From NCBI RefSeq assembly GCF_001428405.1, contig NZ_LMSL01000005.1, positions 1 through 64,000 on the forward strand: DNA of 64,000 bases, read 5' to 3'. The notes below the pieces were generated by a model, which saw nothing but the letters and a program-made list of their open reading frames with translations, was not told the origin of the DNA and made no database searches. This document shows positions 9,334-19,166 of the stretch, in pieces (positions within the stretch are counted from its first letter, which is position 1; each line of letters opens with the position of its first letter). The stretch is from Frateuria sp. Soil773 (GTDB lineage: Bacteria; Pseudomonadota; Gammaproteobacteria; Xanthomonadales; Rhodanobacteraceae). A program made the position numbers and the translations under genes.

Positions 9334-10338
9334 ATGAGCATTGAAGATCTGGAAAGCATCGCCCTGGCGATGGTCGCGCCCGGCAAGGGCATCATCGCGA
9401 TCGATGAGTCGACCAACACCATCAGGAAGCGCTTCGAGGCGGTCGGCATCGAGAACACCGAGGAGAACCGCCGCGCCTACCGCGAGCTGCTGCTGACCAC
9501 GCCGGGCCTGAACGAGCACATCTCCGGCGCGATCCTGTTCGACGAAACCCTGCGCCAGTCCACCAAGGACGGCGTGCGCTTCGCCGACTACATGAAGAAG
9601 AACGGCATGATCCCGGGCATCAAGGTCGACAAGGGCCCGGTGCCGCTGGCCGGCTTCCCGGGCGACGTGGTCACCGAAGGTTTGGACGGGCTGCGCGAGC
9701 GCCTGCAGGAATACGCCAAGCTTGGCGCGCAGTTCGCCAAGTGGCGCGCGGTGATCAACATCTCCGAGGACAACCCCAGCTCCACCGCGATCGAGGCGAA
9801 CTGCCACGCGCTGGCGCGCTACGCCGCGCTGTGCCAGGAAGCGGGCCTGGTGCCGATGGTCGAGCCGGAAGTGATCATGGACGGCGACCACACCATCGAG
9901 GTCAGCTACGAAGTGCACGAGGCCGTGCTGCGCAGCCTGTTCAACGCGCTGTACGAGCAGAACGTGATGCTCGAGGGCACCATCCTGAAGTCCAGCATGG
10001 TGATCCCGGGCAAGGACTGCGACGAGCAGGCCGAGGTCGAGGAAGTCGCCGACGCCACCGTGCGCGTGCTCAAGGCCACCGTGCCGGCCTCGCTGCCGGG
10101 CATCGTGTTCCTCTCCGGCGGCCAGACCGACGAGCAGAGCACCGCCCACCTCAACGCGATGAACCGCATCGGCCCGCATCCGTGGCCGCTGTCGTTCTCC
10201 TACGGCCGCGCCATGCAGCAGGCCGCGCTGAAGCTGTGGTCGAAGGACATGAAGGGCAACGTCGCCGAGGCGCAGAAGACCGTCGCCGCCCGCGCCAAGG
10301 ACAACGGCCTTGCCGCGCTGGGCCAGTGGAACGGCTGA
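9334..10338 (+). CDS. fba: fructose-bisphosphate aldolase, class I
   Basis: A 334-residue Schiff-base (metal-independent) aldolase that cleaves fructose-1,6-bisphosphate. It carries GKGIIAIDESTNTIRKRF near the N-terminus and the active-site lysine in LEGTILKSSMV (Lys219), matching the LLKPNMV site of animal-type enzymes. FLSGGQTDEQSTAHLNAMNR and the late SFSYGRAMQ are also present. The ATG at 9334 follows CGGAGT; a longer frame upstream has no ribosome site. It has a strong terminator downstream and is part of the glycolytic set of this region. Confidence 0.96.
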   Translation: MSIEDLESIALAMVAPGKGIIAIDESTNTIRKRFEAVGIENTEENRRAYRELLLTTPGLNEHISGAILFDETLRQSTKDGVRFADYMKKNGMIPGIKVDKGPVPLAGFPGDVVTEGLDGLRERLQEYAKLGAQFAKWRAVINISEDNPSSTAIEANCHALARYAALCQEAGLVPMVEPEVIMDGDHTIEVSYEVHEAVLRSLFNALYEQNVMLEGTILKSSMVIPGKDCDEQAEVEEVADATVRVLKATVPASLPGIVFLSGGQTDEQSTAHLNAMNRIGPHPWPLSFSYGRAMQQAALKLWSKDMKGNVAEAQKTVAARAKDNGLAALGQWNG

Positions 10339-10372
10339 GTTTCGCGGCATCCGCCTCGGCATGAGGCATGCG

Positions 10373-10404
10373 AAAACGGGCGCCGCGAGGCGCCCGTTTT
10401 TCGT
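10373..10404 (+). terminator. intrinsic terminator of fba
   Basis: Stem AAACGGGCGCC / GGCGCCCGTTT with a GCGA loop and a T-run, 35 bp after the stop codon. Confidence 0.92.
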
Positions 10405-10466
10405 TTCCCGCCGGATGCCGGTGGCATTGCGGTCCCGGCGACCGCCGCGCAGGCTGCACGCGATCG

Positions 10467-11057
10467 TCAGAAACGGTACTCGGCATTGACGGCGAAGATC
10501 CGTGTGCCGATGTCGTAGTCGTCCTTGTCGATTTTGTAGTAGTCGAAGCTGGCGCCCACGCTCCAGTGGCGGTCGATGTCGTAGCCCGTGCCCACGCCGG
10601 CGTACCAGCCTATCGATTGTTCGCTGCCTCTGAAGGTTTCGGTGCTGCCGTCGTCGTAGGCGACCCCGGCCTTGGCGCGCAACTTCCATAGGAAGGCTCC
10701 GCTGCGGGTGGAGACGTACCAGTGCCGGGTCGGGTTGAAGTGGCCGTTGAGGCCCAGGGTCCAGCCGTCGCCGGAAAGCTTCGCCCGGTCGCCGTAGCCG
10801 CCCTTGGCGTCGACGCTGCCCAGGTCGGTATAGCCGACCTCGAAGCCGAGGATGCGCTGGTCGTGGTATCCGGCATTGATCATGTAGGCGGTGCCGGCCT
10901 CGGTGCCCGAGCCGTAGCCGTCCACCGAGGCCTTGTAATGGGCGCTGCCGACGCCTGCGTTGACGAACCAGCCGTTTGGCTTCTTTGCCATTGCCGACGT
11001 GGTTGCGAGCATGCCGGCTCCGGCCAGCATCAGCGCCGGAAGTGTCTTCATCATCAT
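10467..11057 (-). CDS. outer-membrane beta-barrel protein (OmpX/Ail-like), paralogue 1
   Basis: A 196-residue protein with a signal peptide (MMMKTLPALMLAGAGMLATTSAMA). Alternating amphipathic strands follow, ending in the outer-membrane C-terminal signature NAEYRF with terminal Phe. The start at 11057 is chosen because AGGGG lies six bases upstream. It shares with its two neighbours the opening GWFVNAGVG, the EVGYTDLG segment, the GLNGHFN..WYVS segment and the final EYRF, so the three are tandem paralogues. Likely an 8-strand barrel; function unknown. The clear Phe ending is consistent with BAM-dependent assembly. Confidence 0.85.
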   Translation of the reverse strand: MMMKTLPALMLAGAGMLATTSAMAKKPNGWFVNAGVGSAHYKASVDGYGSGTEAGTAYMINAGYHDQRILGFEVGYTDLGSVDAKGGYGDRAKLSGDGWTLGLNGHFNPTRHWYVSTRSGAFLWKLRAKAGVAYDDGSTETFRGSEQSIGWYAGVGTGYDIDRHWSVGASFDYYKIDKDDYDIGTRIFAVNAEYRF

Positions 11058-11164
11058 CTGCTTCCCCTGTGCCCATCTTTTGGAGCGGCTTCCGGCGAGA
11101 AGGGAAGCCGTGTGGTCCGCCTTCATGGCGGCGCGCCATTCTACGGGGAGCGATAGCGGCAGGA

Positions 11165-11199
11165 GACAAAAACGGACGCCTGAAGGCGTCCGTTTTTGT
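11165..11199 (-). terminator. bidirectional intrinsic terminator after barrel gene 2
   Basis: Long stem ACAAAAACGGACGCC with its complement and a TGAA loop, with A-run and T-run on opposite sides. It ends the minus-strand gene at 11240 and lies upstream of paralogue 1. Confidence 0.9.
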
Positions 11200-11239
11200 A
11201 GGCATATACCCCGACGTCGTGTAGGGGTTCGCTGACTAC

Positions 11240-11833
11240 TTAGAAGCGGTATTCCGCGCTGACCGAGACCATGTCGGTGCTCAGGTCCACCCGGTTCTTC
11301 TTGGCGTTGTAGTAGTCGTAGTTCAGGCCGAGGCTGACGTTGTTGCTGAAGTCGTAGCCCACGCCCGCGCCGGCGTACCAGCTGGTGTCGTCCAGGCCCT
11401 TGCGGATCGGGTTCTCGTTGTTGCTGAGGCCGTGGCCCTTCCAGCCGTAGATGCCGCCGCGCGCGCTCACGTACCAGTTCGGATCGAGATTGAAGTGGCC
11501 GTTCACGCCGGCGGTCCAGCCGTGCAACTGCGACTTGCCCTTGTCCACCACGTCCTTGCTGTTGAAGACGTTCTTGACGTGGATGTTGCCCAGGTCGTTG
11601 TAGCCGGCCTCGACGCCCAGCGCGACCGACGGGTTCACCGCCCAGCGGTAGCCGCCGTTGATGCCGTAGCCCGTGTCGTGGCCGTCGTACGGGCCCTTGT
11701 CGATCGAGGTGCGGCCGACGTTGCCGTTGATGAACCAGCCGTCGTTGTGGGTCGGCGCGCTCTGCGCGAACGCGGCGGGGACGGCCAGCAGGCTGGCGGA
11801 AGCGAAGGCAAGGGCGAGCAAAGACTTCTTCAT
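11240..11833 (-). CDS. outer-membrane beta-barrel protein, paralogue 2
   Basis: A 197-residue exported protein. The signal peptide MKKSLLALAFASASLLAVPAAFAQ is cut near AFAQ. The mature part starts NDGWFINGNVGRTS and ends SAEYRF, a typical outer-membrane barrel terminus. It contains EAGYNDLGNIHVKNVFNSKDVV, nearly repeated in paralogue 3 (EAGYTDLGNFRVKNVFNSNDVN). The ATG at 11833 follows AGGAGAAACTCC. It is flanked by terminators, so each paralogue appears to be its own transcript. It is closer to paralogue 3 than to paralogue 1. Confidence 0.87.
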   Translation of the reverse strand: MKKSLLALAFASASLLAVPAAFAQSAPTHNDGWFINGNVGRTSIDKGPYDGHDTGYGINGGYRWAVNPSVALGVEAGYNDLGNIHVKNVFNSKDVVDKGKSQLHGWTAGVNGHFNLDPNWYVSARGGIYGWKGHGLSNNENPIRKGLDDTSWYAGAGVGYDFSNNVSLGLNYDYYNAKKNRVDLSTDMVSVSAEYRF

Positions 11834-11984
11834 GGAGTTTCTCCTGTTATGGATGCGGCGGATCTGCCTCGGGGCAGGCGTTGTGATCCGCCAATGGACG
11901 CAGGGGGTTTGTGCGTCACGGTTACTCAGATGCTGGCGGGCGGGAAAGGTTTCAATACCGGCCAGTACACCATTAAGCATGCGT

Positions 11985-12018
11985 TAAAAAACCATGGCGG
12001 CGGGTATGCCGCCCATGG
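11985..12018 (-). terminator. intrinsic terminator of barrel gene 3
   Basis: Read on the minus strand, CCATGGGCGGC and GCCGCCATGG pair around ATACCC and are followed by six T. It lies directly after the paralogue 3 stop codon. Confidence 0.85.
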
Positions 12019-12036
12019 CGATGGCGCGGGACGGCC

Positions 12037-12849
12037 TCAGAAGCGGTATTCGCCCGTGAGCGAGACGATGCCGGTGGAGCGCTTGAAGTCCGCGCGGGTT
12101 TCGCCGGTGTCGTCGTTGCGCACCTTGCCGGCGTTGGCGTGGAAGTAGTCGTACTGCACGCCTACGCCGAAGTGCTCGTTGACGTCCCAGCCGGTGCCGA
12201 TGCCGGCGTACCAGCTGCCGCGACCGGCGCGGCCGCCGCTGCTCAGGTGCAGGTCCTGGCCCACGCTGTTGTTGTAGTTGCGGTTGTTGTCGTTGGCGCG
12301 GAAGTAGCCGCCGTGGAAACCCATGTACCACTGCGGCATCAGGTTGATGCGGCCGTTCACGCCGACCAGCCAGCCGCGCAGCGCGTTCTCCTGCTTCCTC
12401 TGGTTGACGTCGTTCGAGTTGAAGACGTTCTTGACCCGGAAGTTGCCCAGGTCGGTATAGCCGGCCTCCAGGCCGAGGCCGAGGTCCTGGCCCACTTTCC
12501 AGCGATAGCCGCCGATCAGGCCGTAGCCGGTGCGGCGGCCGCGTTCGCCATGCAGGAAATTGAAGCCGCTGGCATTGCTGCCGAAGCCGCCGTTGCTATT
12601 GCCGTTGGTGCGGCCGACGTTGGCGCCGATGAACCAGTTGCCGCTGCCGACCGGCTGGCTGGGCTGGAGATTGCCGCCGGCCGCCCGGGTGTCGGACACC
12701 GGCGTGGCTGCGGTGGTGTCGGCGAGCGCTGCCTGGGGCTGCTCGGCCGGGGCCGCAGCGGGGGAGGTCGCCTGGCTGTCCTGTGCGAAGGCGGGCACGG
12801 AGCACAAACCGGCGGAAGCGAAAGCAAGGGCAAATAGCGTCTTTTTCAT
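12037..12849 (-). CDS. outer-membrane beta-barrel protein with Ala/Pro-rich N-terminal insert, paralogue 3
   Basis: A 270-residue member of the same tandem family. The signal peptide MKKTLFALAFASAGLCSVPAFAQ is near-identical in design to that of paralogue 2. It is followed by a ~45-residue Ala/Pro/Thr-rich low-complexity stretch missing from the other two. The barrel then runs from NWFIGANVGRTNG to TGEYRF. The insert would sit at the periplasmic or surface N-terminus. The ATG at 12849 follows GGAGAATCCCC. Likely origin is duplication followed by divergence; substrate or ligand unknown. Confidence 0.87.
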   Translation of the reverse strand: MKKTLFALAFASAGLCSVPAFAQDSQATSPAAAPAEQPQAALADTTAATPVSDTRAAGGNLQPSQPVGSGNWFIGANVGRTNGNSNGGFGSNASGFNFLHGERGRRTGYGLIGGYRWKVGQDLGLGLEAGYTDLGNFRVKNVFNSNDVNQRKQENALRGWLVGVNGRINLMPQWYMGFHGGYFRANDNNRNYNNSVGQDLHLSSGGRAGRGSWYAGIGTGWDVNEHFGVGVQYDYFHANAGKVRNDDTGETRADFKRSTGIVSLTGEYRF

Positions 12850-13090
12850 GGGGATTCTCCGCTTATGACATCAGACCGGCCGCAGGCTGGGGAGGCACTG
12901 CGGCGATCACGCACGGGGAAATGCGCCCGGCCATTGAACGGGGCTGAGCCTGAAGCCTGCCGATATCCCCTTCCGGAAAATTAAGGTCGAATTAATGTCG
13001 CTGCCCCGGGCGACATGCCCCCGGAGCGCGACAGCGGGTCGGGGAATCGGCGACAATCAACGCTTTGCCCAGCCTTTCGGAGATGCACCG

Positions 13091-15100
13091 ATGACCACCC
13101 GCCGCGAACTCGCCAACGCCGTGCGCGCCCTCGCCATGGACGCCGTGGAGGCGGCCAAGTCCGGCCATCCGGGCATGCCGATGGGCATGGCCGACATCGC
13201 CGAAGTGCTGTGGAACGACTTCCTGCGCTTCAATCCGGCCAACCCGAAGTGGTTCAACCGCGACCGCTTCGTGCTCTCCAACGGCCACGGCTCGATGCTG
13301 CAGTATGCGCTGCTGCACCTGACCGGCTTCGACCTGCCGATGGAGCAGCTCAAGCGCTTCCGCCAACTGCATTCGAAGACCGCCGGCCACCCGGAAGCCA
13401 GCGAGACGCCCGGGGTGGAAACCACCACCGGCCCGCTCGGCCAGGGCCTGGCCAATGCGGTCGGCTTCGCGCTCGCCGAGAAGGTGCTGGCGGCGCATTT
13501 CAACCGTCCCGGCCACGACGTGGTCGACCACCACACCTACGTGCTCCTGGGCGACGGCTGCCTGATGGAGGGCATCTCGCACGAAGTCGCCTCGCTGGCC
13601 GGCACCTGGCAGCTCGGCAAGCTGGTGGCGATCTACGACGACAACGGCATCTCGATCGACGGCGAGGTGCACGGCTGGTTCACCGACGACACCCCGGCGC
13701 GCTTCGAGGCGTACGGCTGGAACGTGATCCGCGGGGTGGACGGGCACGATGCCGACGCCGTGAAGAAGGCGATTGCCGCCGCCACCGCGCAGAACGACAA
13801 GCCCACCCTGATCTGCGCCAGGACCATCATCGGCTTCGGCGCGCCGCACAAGCAGGGCAAGGAAGAGAGCCACGGCGCACCGCTGGGCAAGGACGAGATC
13901 GCCGCGGCGCGCGAGCGGTTGGGCTGGCACTACCCGCCGTTCGAGATCCCCGCCGACATCTACGCCGGCTGGGACCACAGAAAGGCGGGCGCCGCCGCCG
14001 AGCAGGACTGGAACGACGCCTTCGCGGACTACGCCGCCGCGCATCCGGAGCTGGCCGCCGAATTCAAGCGTCGCATCGCCGGCGAGTTGCCGTCCGACTG
14101 GGCCGGGAAGTCGCAGGCGTACATCGCCAGGCTGCAGGCCGAAGGGCCGGAAGTGGCTTCGCGCAAGGCTTCGCAGATGACGCTGGACGCGTTCGGCCCG
14201 CTGCTGCCGGAACTGATCGGCGGCTCGGCCGACCTGGCCGGCTCCAACCTCACCAAGTGGAAGGGCAGCCTCGACGCCGGCAACGGCAACAGCGCCGACG
14301 GCAAGGGCAACTACGTCTACTACGGCGTGCGCGAGTTCGGCATGACCGCGATCGCCAACGGCCTGGCCCTGCACGGCGGCTTCATTCCGTACGACGCCAC
14401 CTTCCTGGTGTTCTCCGACTATGCGCGCAACGCGGTGCGCATGAGCGCGCTGATCCCGGCCCACGCCATCCACGTCTACACGCACGACTCGATCGGCCTG
14501 GGCGAGGACGGCCCGACCCACCAGCCGGTGGAGCACCTGGCCTCGCTGCGCTACATCCCGAACAACCAGGTGTGGCGCCCGTGCGACGCGGTGGAGTCGG
14601 CCGTGTCGTGGAAGGCGGCGATCGAGCGCAGGGGCAACCCGGCCTGCCTGGTGTTCTCGCGGCAGAACCTCAAGCACCAGCAGCGCAGCGAACGGCAGGT
14701 CGCCGACATCGCGCGCGGCGCCTATGTGCTGTCCGATCCGCTGGACACGAAGTTCCAGGCGATCCTGATCGCCACCGGCTCGGAAGTGGAACTGGCGATG
14801 GAAGCGGCGCGCACCCTGGCCCAGCAGGGCATGGCCGTGCGCGTGGTGTCGATGCCGTGCACCGAGGTGTTCGATGCGCAGCCGCTGGAATACCGCGAAG
14901 GCGTGCTGCCCGGCTGGTGCCGCGCCCGCGTCGCGGTGGAGGCGGCCACCGCCGACTTCTGGCGCAAGTACGTGGGCCTGGACGGCGAGGTGGTCGGCAT
15001 GACCGGCTTCGGCGCCTCGGCACCCGCGCCGCAACTGTTCGAGCACTTCGGCTTCACCGTGGCGCACGTGGTCGACGCGGTGAAGCGCGTGGTCGGCTGA
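13091..15100 (+). CDS. tkt: transketolase
   Basis: A 669-residue thiamine-diphosphate enzyme of the pentose phosphate pathway and sugar interconversion. Near the N-terminus is [18 protein letters not shown]. The TPP/metal site is [28 protein letters not shown]-like (here [14 protein letters not shown]). The central pyrimidine-binding part has [17 protein letters not shown] and [19 protein letters not shown]. The C-terminal domain ends KRVVG. The ATG at 13091 (GGAG nine bases upstream) is preferred to an upstream ATG at 12995, which lacks family similarity. Full length. It has its own terminator. Confidence 0.98.
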   Translation: MTTRRELANAVRALAMDAVEAAKSGHPGMPMGMADIAEVLWNDFLRFNPANPKWFNRDRFVLSNGHGSMLQYALLHLTGFDLPMEQLKRFRQLHSKTAGHPEASETPGVETTTGPLGQGLANAVGFALAEKVLAAHFNRPGHDVVDHHTYVLLGDGCLMEGISHEVASLAGTWQLGKLVAIYDDNGISIDGEVHGWFTDDTPARFEAYGWNVIRGVDGHDADAVKKAIAAATAQNDKPTLICARTIIGFGAPHKQGKEESHGAPLGKDEIAAARERLGWHYPPFEIPADIYAGWDHRKAGAAAEQDWNDAFADYAAAHPELAAEFKRRIAGELPSDWAGKSQAYIARLQAEGPEVASRKASQMTLDAFGPLLPELIGGSADLAGSNLTKWKGSLDAGNGNSADGKGNYVYYGVREFGMTAIANGLALHGGFIPYDATFLVFSDYARNAVRMSALIPAHAIHVYTHDSIGLGEDGPTHQPVEHLASLRYIPNNQVWRPCDAVESAVSWKAAIERRGNPACLVFSRQNLKHQQRSERQVADIARGAYVLSDPLDTKFQAILIATGSEVELAMEAARTLAQQGMAVRVVSMPCTEVFDAQPLEYREGVLPGWCRARVAVEAATADFWRKYVGLDGEVVGMTGFGASAPAPQLFEHFGFTVAHVVDAVKRVVG

Positions 15101-15124
15101 TTGCCTGTCGCCCGGATGGGAAAG

Positions 15125-15157
15125 GAGCCGCGGCACGCCGCGGCTCTTTTTTTGCCT
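15125..15157 (+). terminator. intrinsic terminator of tkt
   Basis: Stem GAGCCGCGGC / GCCGCGGCTC with a two-base loop and seven T, 25 bp after the stop. Confidence 0.92.
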
Positions 15158-15253
15158 GCGCCTGCGTCGCCATGCGCCGACGCTCTCCCGCCGTTCGGAG
15201 AAAGTGGCTGGCGCGGCGGGGAACGACAGTCTGACCGATGGCCCGTGGGCGCG

Positions 15254-15892
15254 TCAGGTAGCGAGCCAGCCTGCCAGTTCGCCAGGGGTGGCGGCGATCG
15301 CGCTGGCGCCGGCGCGCTCCAGCTCCTCGCGGCTGCCGAAGCCCCACAGCACGCCGATGCCGCGCACGCGGTTGGCCACCGCGCCGTCGATGTCGAAATG
15401 GCGGTCGCCGACCATGACCGCCTGCTCCGGCGCGACGCCGAAATCCGCCAGCGCCGCGGCGATCATCGTGGCCTTCTCGCTGTGCGGGCTGGCCGGGTCG
15501 GGGCCGTACAGGCGGCTGAAGGCGCCGCCGAACGGCAGGTGGTCGAGGATCGGCCGGGCGTGCCGCTCGGGCTTGCTGGTGACCACTGCCAGCGTGTGGC
15601 CGGCGTCGCCCAGCCGCCCGATCATCGCCTCGATGCCTGGGTAGACGGCGTGCTCGTGCCAGCCGTGGGTGTCGAAGCGCTCGTGGTAGTACGCCACCGC
15701 CGCCTCGACCCGGACCGCATCGTGGTCCAGCAGCGGCGCGAAGCTGTGCCGCAGCGGCGGGCCGATCCAGCGCCGCAGTTCCTCGTGCGCCGGCGCCGGC
15801 ACGTCCAGCCGCGCCAGCGCGTGCGCCACGCAGGCGGTGATGCCGCGCTCGGAGTCGATCAGGGTGCCGTCGAGGTCGAACAGGCAGAGCAT
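15254..15892 (-). CDS. HAD-family phosphatase, phosphoglycolate phosphatase-like
   Basis: A 212-residue HAD hydrolase. Motif I is FDLDGTLIDSERG, motif II VVTSKPE, motif III lysine in the SEKATMI region, and motif IV MVGDRHFDIDGA. The helical cap after motif I and the overall length fit 2-phosphoglycolate phosphatase-like (Gph/PpaX) enzymes. The start overlaps the pgk stop by one base (TAATG), so the two are translationally coupled. Coupling with phosphoglycerate kinase suggests removal of a phosphorylated glycolytic by-product such as 2-phosphoglycolate; this is inference. Confidence 0.85.
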   Translation of the reverse strand: MLCLFDLDGTLIDSERGITACVAHALARLDVPAPAHEELRRWIGPPLRHSFAPLLDHDAVRVEAAVAYYHERFDTHGWHEHAVYPGIEAMIGRLGDAGHTLAVVTSKPERHARPILDHLPFGGAFSRLYGPDPASPHSEKATMIAAALADFGVAPEQAVMVGDRHFDIDGAVANRVRGIGVLWGFGSREELERAGASAIAATPGELAGWLAT

Positions 15893-17055
15893 TACTTGGC
15901 CGCGCGCGCCTTGAGGGCGGTGACGGCCGGCAGTTCCTTGCCCTCGAGGAATTCGAGGAAGGCGCCGCCGCCGGTGGAGATGTAGGAGACGCCGTCGGCG
16001 ATGCCGTACTTGTCTACCGCAGCCAGGGTGTCGCCGCCGCCGGCGATCGAGAACGCGTCCGAGGCGGCGATCGCGCGGGCCAGCGTCTCGGTGCCCTGGC
16101 CGAAGGCGTCGAACTCGAACACGCCGACCGGGCCGTTCCACACCACCGTGCCGGCCCTGGCGATCAGCTCGGCGTAGTGCTTGGCCGTCTCCGGCCCGAT
16201 GTCCAGGATCATCTCGCCGTCCTTGACCTGGTCGACCGGCTTTACCGTGGCCGGCGCGTGCGCGGAGAACTCCGGCGCGACCACCACGTCCACCGGCACC
16301 GGCACTTCGGCGCCGCGGCGCCGGGCCTCGGCCATCACCTTTTTCGCGGCCTCGACCAGGTCCGGCTCGTACAGCGAATTGCCCACCGAGTGGCCCATTG
16401 CCGCGATGAAGGTGTTGGCGATGCCGCCGCCCACGATCAGCTGGTCCACCTTGCCGATCAGGTTGTCGAGCAGGGTCAGCTTGGTGGAGACCTTGGAGCC
16501 GGCCACGATCGCCAGCAGCGGATGCGCCGGATGCTCCAGCGCCTTGCCCAGCGCGTCCAGCTCGTTGCACAGCAGCGGGCCGGCCGCGGCCACCGGAGCG
16601 TACTTGATCACGCCGTGGGTGGACGCCTGCGCGCGGTGCGCGGTGCCGAAGGCGTCCATCACGAAGATGTCGCACAGCGCGGCGTACCGCTTCGCCAGCG
16701 CCTCGTCGTCCTTGCCCTCGCCGACGTTCATGCGGCAGTTTTCCAGCACCACCACCTCGCCGTCGGCCACCTCGACGCCGCCGAGGTAGTCGGCCACCAG
16801 CCGCACCGGCTTGCCCAGCTTGTCGCCCAGCCACTGCGCCACCGGCGCCAGCGAGGATTCGGCGTCGAACTGGCCTTCCTTCGGGCGGCCCAGGTGCGAC
16901 AGCACCATCACCCGGGCGCCGGCGTCGCGCGCGGCCCGGATCGTGGGCAGCGCGGCGTCCAGGCGCTGGGTGGAGGTGATGTGGCCGTTCTCGATCGGCA
17001 CGTTCAGGTCTTCGCGGATCAGCACGCGCTTGCCGCGCAGGTCGAGATCGCTCAT
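15892..17055 (-). CDS. pgk: phosphoglycerate kinase
   Basis: A 387-residue glycolytic kinase, ATP + 3-phosphoglycerate. It has the N-terminal substrate-binding [26 protein letters not shown], the [17 protein letters not shown] stretch, and the C-terminal nucleotide domain with [31 protein letters not shown] and [16 protein letters not shown]. The ATG at 17055 gives the standard [18 protein letters not shown] start; earlier in-frame ATGs would add unusual residues. The HAD phosphatase start overlaps its stop. Confidence 0.97.
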   Translation of the reverse strand: MSDLDLRGKRVLIREDLNVPIENGHITSTQRLDAALPTIRAARDAGARVMVLSHLGRPKEGQFDAESSLAPVAQWLGDKLGKPVRLVADYLGGVEVADGEVVVLENCRMNVGEGKDDEALAKRYAALCDIFVMDAFGTAHRAQASTHGVIKYAPVAAAGPLLCNELDALGKALEHPAHPLLAIVAGSKVSTKLTLLDNLIGKVDQLIVGGGIANTFIAAMGHSVGNSLYEPDLVEAAKKVMAEARRRGAEVPVPVDVVVAPEFSAHAPATVKPVDQVKDGEMILDIGPETAKHYAELIARAGTVVWNGPVGVFEFDAFGQGTETLARAIAASDAFSIAGGGDTLAAVDKYGIADGVSYISTGGGAFLEFLEGKELPAVTALKARAAK

Positions 17056-17213
17056 GCGGATGACGGACACGACGGAACTCCTAGGTTTCATGGGTGCGGG
17101 CGCCCGATGGCGCGAACCGCGCATTGTCCCGCCCGCCCGACGGCGATGCAAACCGCGGCGACGGGTATCCTAGGCGGCCACGTTCCGGTTTCCCCGCATG
17201 AGGACCTAAGGTC

Positions 17214-17882
17214 ATGGCCCAGGATCTGGTGTTGTACGGCTACTGGCGATCCAGCGCCGCCTATCGCGTGCGCATCGCCCTGAACCTGAAAGGGCTGGCC
17301 TACGAATCGCGCCCGGTGCACCTTGTCCGCGACGGCGGCGAGCAGCATGCGCCGGGCTATCGGGCGCTGAATCCGCAGGAGCTGGTGCCCTGCCTGGTCG
17401 ATGGCGGGCAGGCGCTGACCCAGTCCCTGGCGATCATGGAGTACCTGGACGAGACGCGGCCCGCGCCCTCGCTGCTGCCCGGCGACGCGGCCGGACGCGC
17501 CCGCGTCCGTGCGCTGGCGCAGCTCGTCGCGTGCGACGTCCATCCCTTGGGCAACCTGCGCGTGCTGCAGTACATCGGTGCGACGTTCCAGGCCGACGAT
17601 GCCGCCAAGGGCGCCTGGTCGCGGCATTGGATCGCCGAAGGCTTCAAGGCGCTGGAGGCGATGCTGGCCGGCCACCCGGCGACGGGGCGGTTCTGCCACG
17701 GCGACACGCCTACCCTGGCCGATGCCTGCCTGGTACCGCAGGCCTACAACGCGGTGCGCTGGAAGCTGCCGATGGACGACTATCCGACGATCCGGCGCAT
17801 CCTGGCCGCCTGCGACGAGCTGGAAGCCTTCCGCCGGGCCGCGCCGGAAGCGCAGCCGGACGCTCCGGCCGCGGAAGCGTAG
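17214..17882 (+). CDS. maiA: maleylacetoacetate isomerase (zeta-class glutathione transferase)
   Basis: A 222-residue zeta-class GST, which isomerises maleylacetoacetate to fumarylacetoacetate in tyrosine breakdown. The family-specific glutathione site SSAAYRVRIALNLKGL lies near residue 14, followed by NPQELVPCLVDGG and QSLAIMEYLDE in the thioredoxin-like domain. The helical domain has CDVHPLGNLRVLQYI and GDTPTLADACLVPQ. Full length. It stands alone between divergent pgk and convergent pilU; the other tyrosine-degradation genes are not in this window. Confidence 0.93.
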   Translation: MAQDLVLYGYWRSSAAYRVRIALNLKGLAYESRPVHLVRDGGEQHAPGYRALNPQELVPCLVDGGQALTQSLAIMEYLDETRPAPSLLPGDAAGRARVRALAQLVACDVHPLGNLRVLQYIGATFQADDAAKGAWSRHWIAEGFKALEAMLAGHPATGRFCHGDTPTLADACLVPQAYNAVRWKLPMDDYPTIRRILAACDELEAFRRAAPEAQPDAPAAEA

Positions 17883-17889
17883 GGTCTCT

Positions 17890-17918
17890 GGCGGAGCCTG
17901 CCGCTCGGCGGCTCCGCC
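17890..17918. terminator. hairpin between convergent maiA and pilU
   Basis: Inverted repeat GGCGGAGCC / GGCTCCGCC with an 11-base loop eight bases after maiA. No T-run, so termination is uncertain. Confidence 0.35.
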
Positions 17919-17964
17919 TCGTTGTCCGGTCGGGATCGAAAGGTTCGGGGATCGAAACGCCGGA

Positions 17965-19083
17965 TCAGAAGCCCAGGCCGTACGGGTCGTTGCCCGCCAG
18001 CTCGGCGCTGTCGGCGTTCGAGCCGCCCTCGGACAGGCGGATCTTCAGGGCCAGGCCGTCGCGCGAGTCGGCCTTGCTCAGCGCCTCCTCCAGCTCGATG
18101 CGGCCTTCCTTGTAGAGCCGGTACAGCGACTGGTCGAAGGTGCGCATGCCTTCCTGCAGGCTGCGGTCCATCGCCTCCTTCACCTCGTGGATCTGGCCGC
18201 GGCGGATCATGTCGCGGATCAGCGGCGTGTTCAGCAGCACTTCGGTCGCCGGCAGGCGGCGGCCGTCCTTGCCGATCACCAGGCGCTGGCTGATCACCGC
18301 GCGCAGGTTCAGCGCGAGGTTCATCAGCACGTTCTTGTGCGCCGACTCGGGGAAGAAGTTGAGGATGCGCTCCAGCGTCTGGTCGGCGTTGTTGGAGTGC
18401 AGGGTGGCCAGGCACAGGTGGCCGGTCTCGGAGAAGGCGATCGCCGCCTCCATCGTGTCGGTGTCGCGGATCTCGCCGATCATGATCACGTCCGGCGCCT
18501 CGCGCATCGCGTTCTTCAGCGCCTCGTGGTAGCTGTGGGTGTCCAGGCCCACCTCGCGCTGGTTGACGATCGACTTCTTGTGGCGGTGCAGGTACTCGAT
18601 CGGGTCCTCGATGGTGAGGATGTGGCCGGGCGAGTTGGAGTTGCGCTGGTCGAGCATCGCCGCCAGCGTGGTCGACTTGCCCGAGCCGGTGGCGCCGACC
18701 ACCAGGATCAGCCCGCGCGGCTCCATGATCAGCTCGCGGAAGATCGGCGGCAACTGCAACTGCTCGATGCTGGGGATCTCGCTCTTGATCGCGCGGATCA
18801 CCATGCCCACCTCGCCGCGCTGCTTGAACACGTTGATGCGGAAGCGGCCGGCCTCCTTCACCGCCAGCGCCATGTTCAGCTCCAGGTCGCGCTCGAACTG
18901 CGGCACCTGGCCCTCGTCCATCAGGGAATACGCGATCTTCTTGACCATGCCGCCGGGCAGGCCGGTGTTGCCCAGCGGGTAGAGCTTGCCCTCGACCTTG
19001 ATGTTCACCGGGGCGCCGGTGGTCAGGAACATGTCCGACGCGCCCTTGTCTACCATCAGCTTGAGGAAGTAACCGATATCCAC
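17965..19083 (-). CDS. pilU: type IV pilus retraction ATPase PilU
   Basis: A 372-residue PilT/PilU-class hexameric ATPase driving twitching motility. It begins MDIGYFLKLMVDKGASDMFLTTGAPV. Walker A GATGSGKST is at 130-138. The Asp/His boxes contain ILTIEDPIEYLH and the Walker B-like DVIMIGEIRD. GHLCLATLHSNNADQTLERI and TEVLLNTPLIRDMIRRG follow. The C-terminal tail beyond residue ~340 is PilU-like. In many relatives pilU follows pilT; here no pilT lies next to it, and upstream is a divergent lipoprotein gene 83 bp away. Confidence 0.93.
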   Translation of the reverse strand: MDIGYFLKLMVDKGASDMFLTTGAPVNIKVEGKLYPLGNTGLPGGMVKKIAYSLMDEGQVPQFERDLELNMALAVKEAGRFRINVFKQRGEVGMVIRAIKSEIPSIEQLQLPPIFRELIMEPRGLILVVGATGSGKSTTLAAMLDQRNSNSPGHILTIEDPIEYLHRHKKSIVNQREVGLDTHSYHEALKNAMREAPDVIMIGEIRDTDTMEAAIAFSETGHLCLATLHSNNADQTLERILNFFPESAHKNVLMNLALNLRAVISQRLVIGKDGRRLPATEVLLNTPLIRDMIRRGQIHEVKEAMDRSLQEGMRTFDQSLYRLYKEGRIELEEALSKADSRDGLALKIRLSEGGSNADSAELAGNDPYGLGF

Positions 19084-19166
19084 GTAAGACCCCTGAATCT
19101 AAGCGCGTTGCAATCCTGGATTATGCCCGCCCACAATACGCGGTGACACTCCGTGAGGAATGAGTG

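Noticed and set aside
12992-15136. 714-residue minus-strand frame
   Set aside because: Antisense to tkt, which is certain. No ribosome site or recognisable domain.
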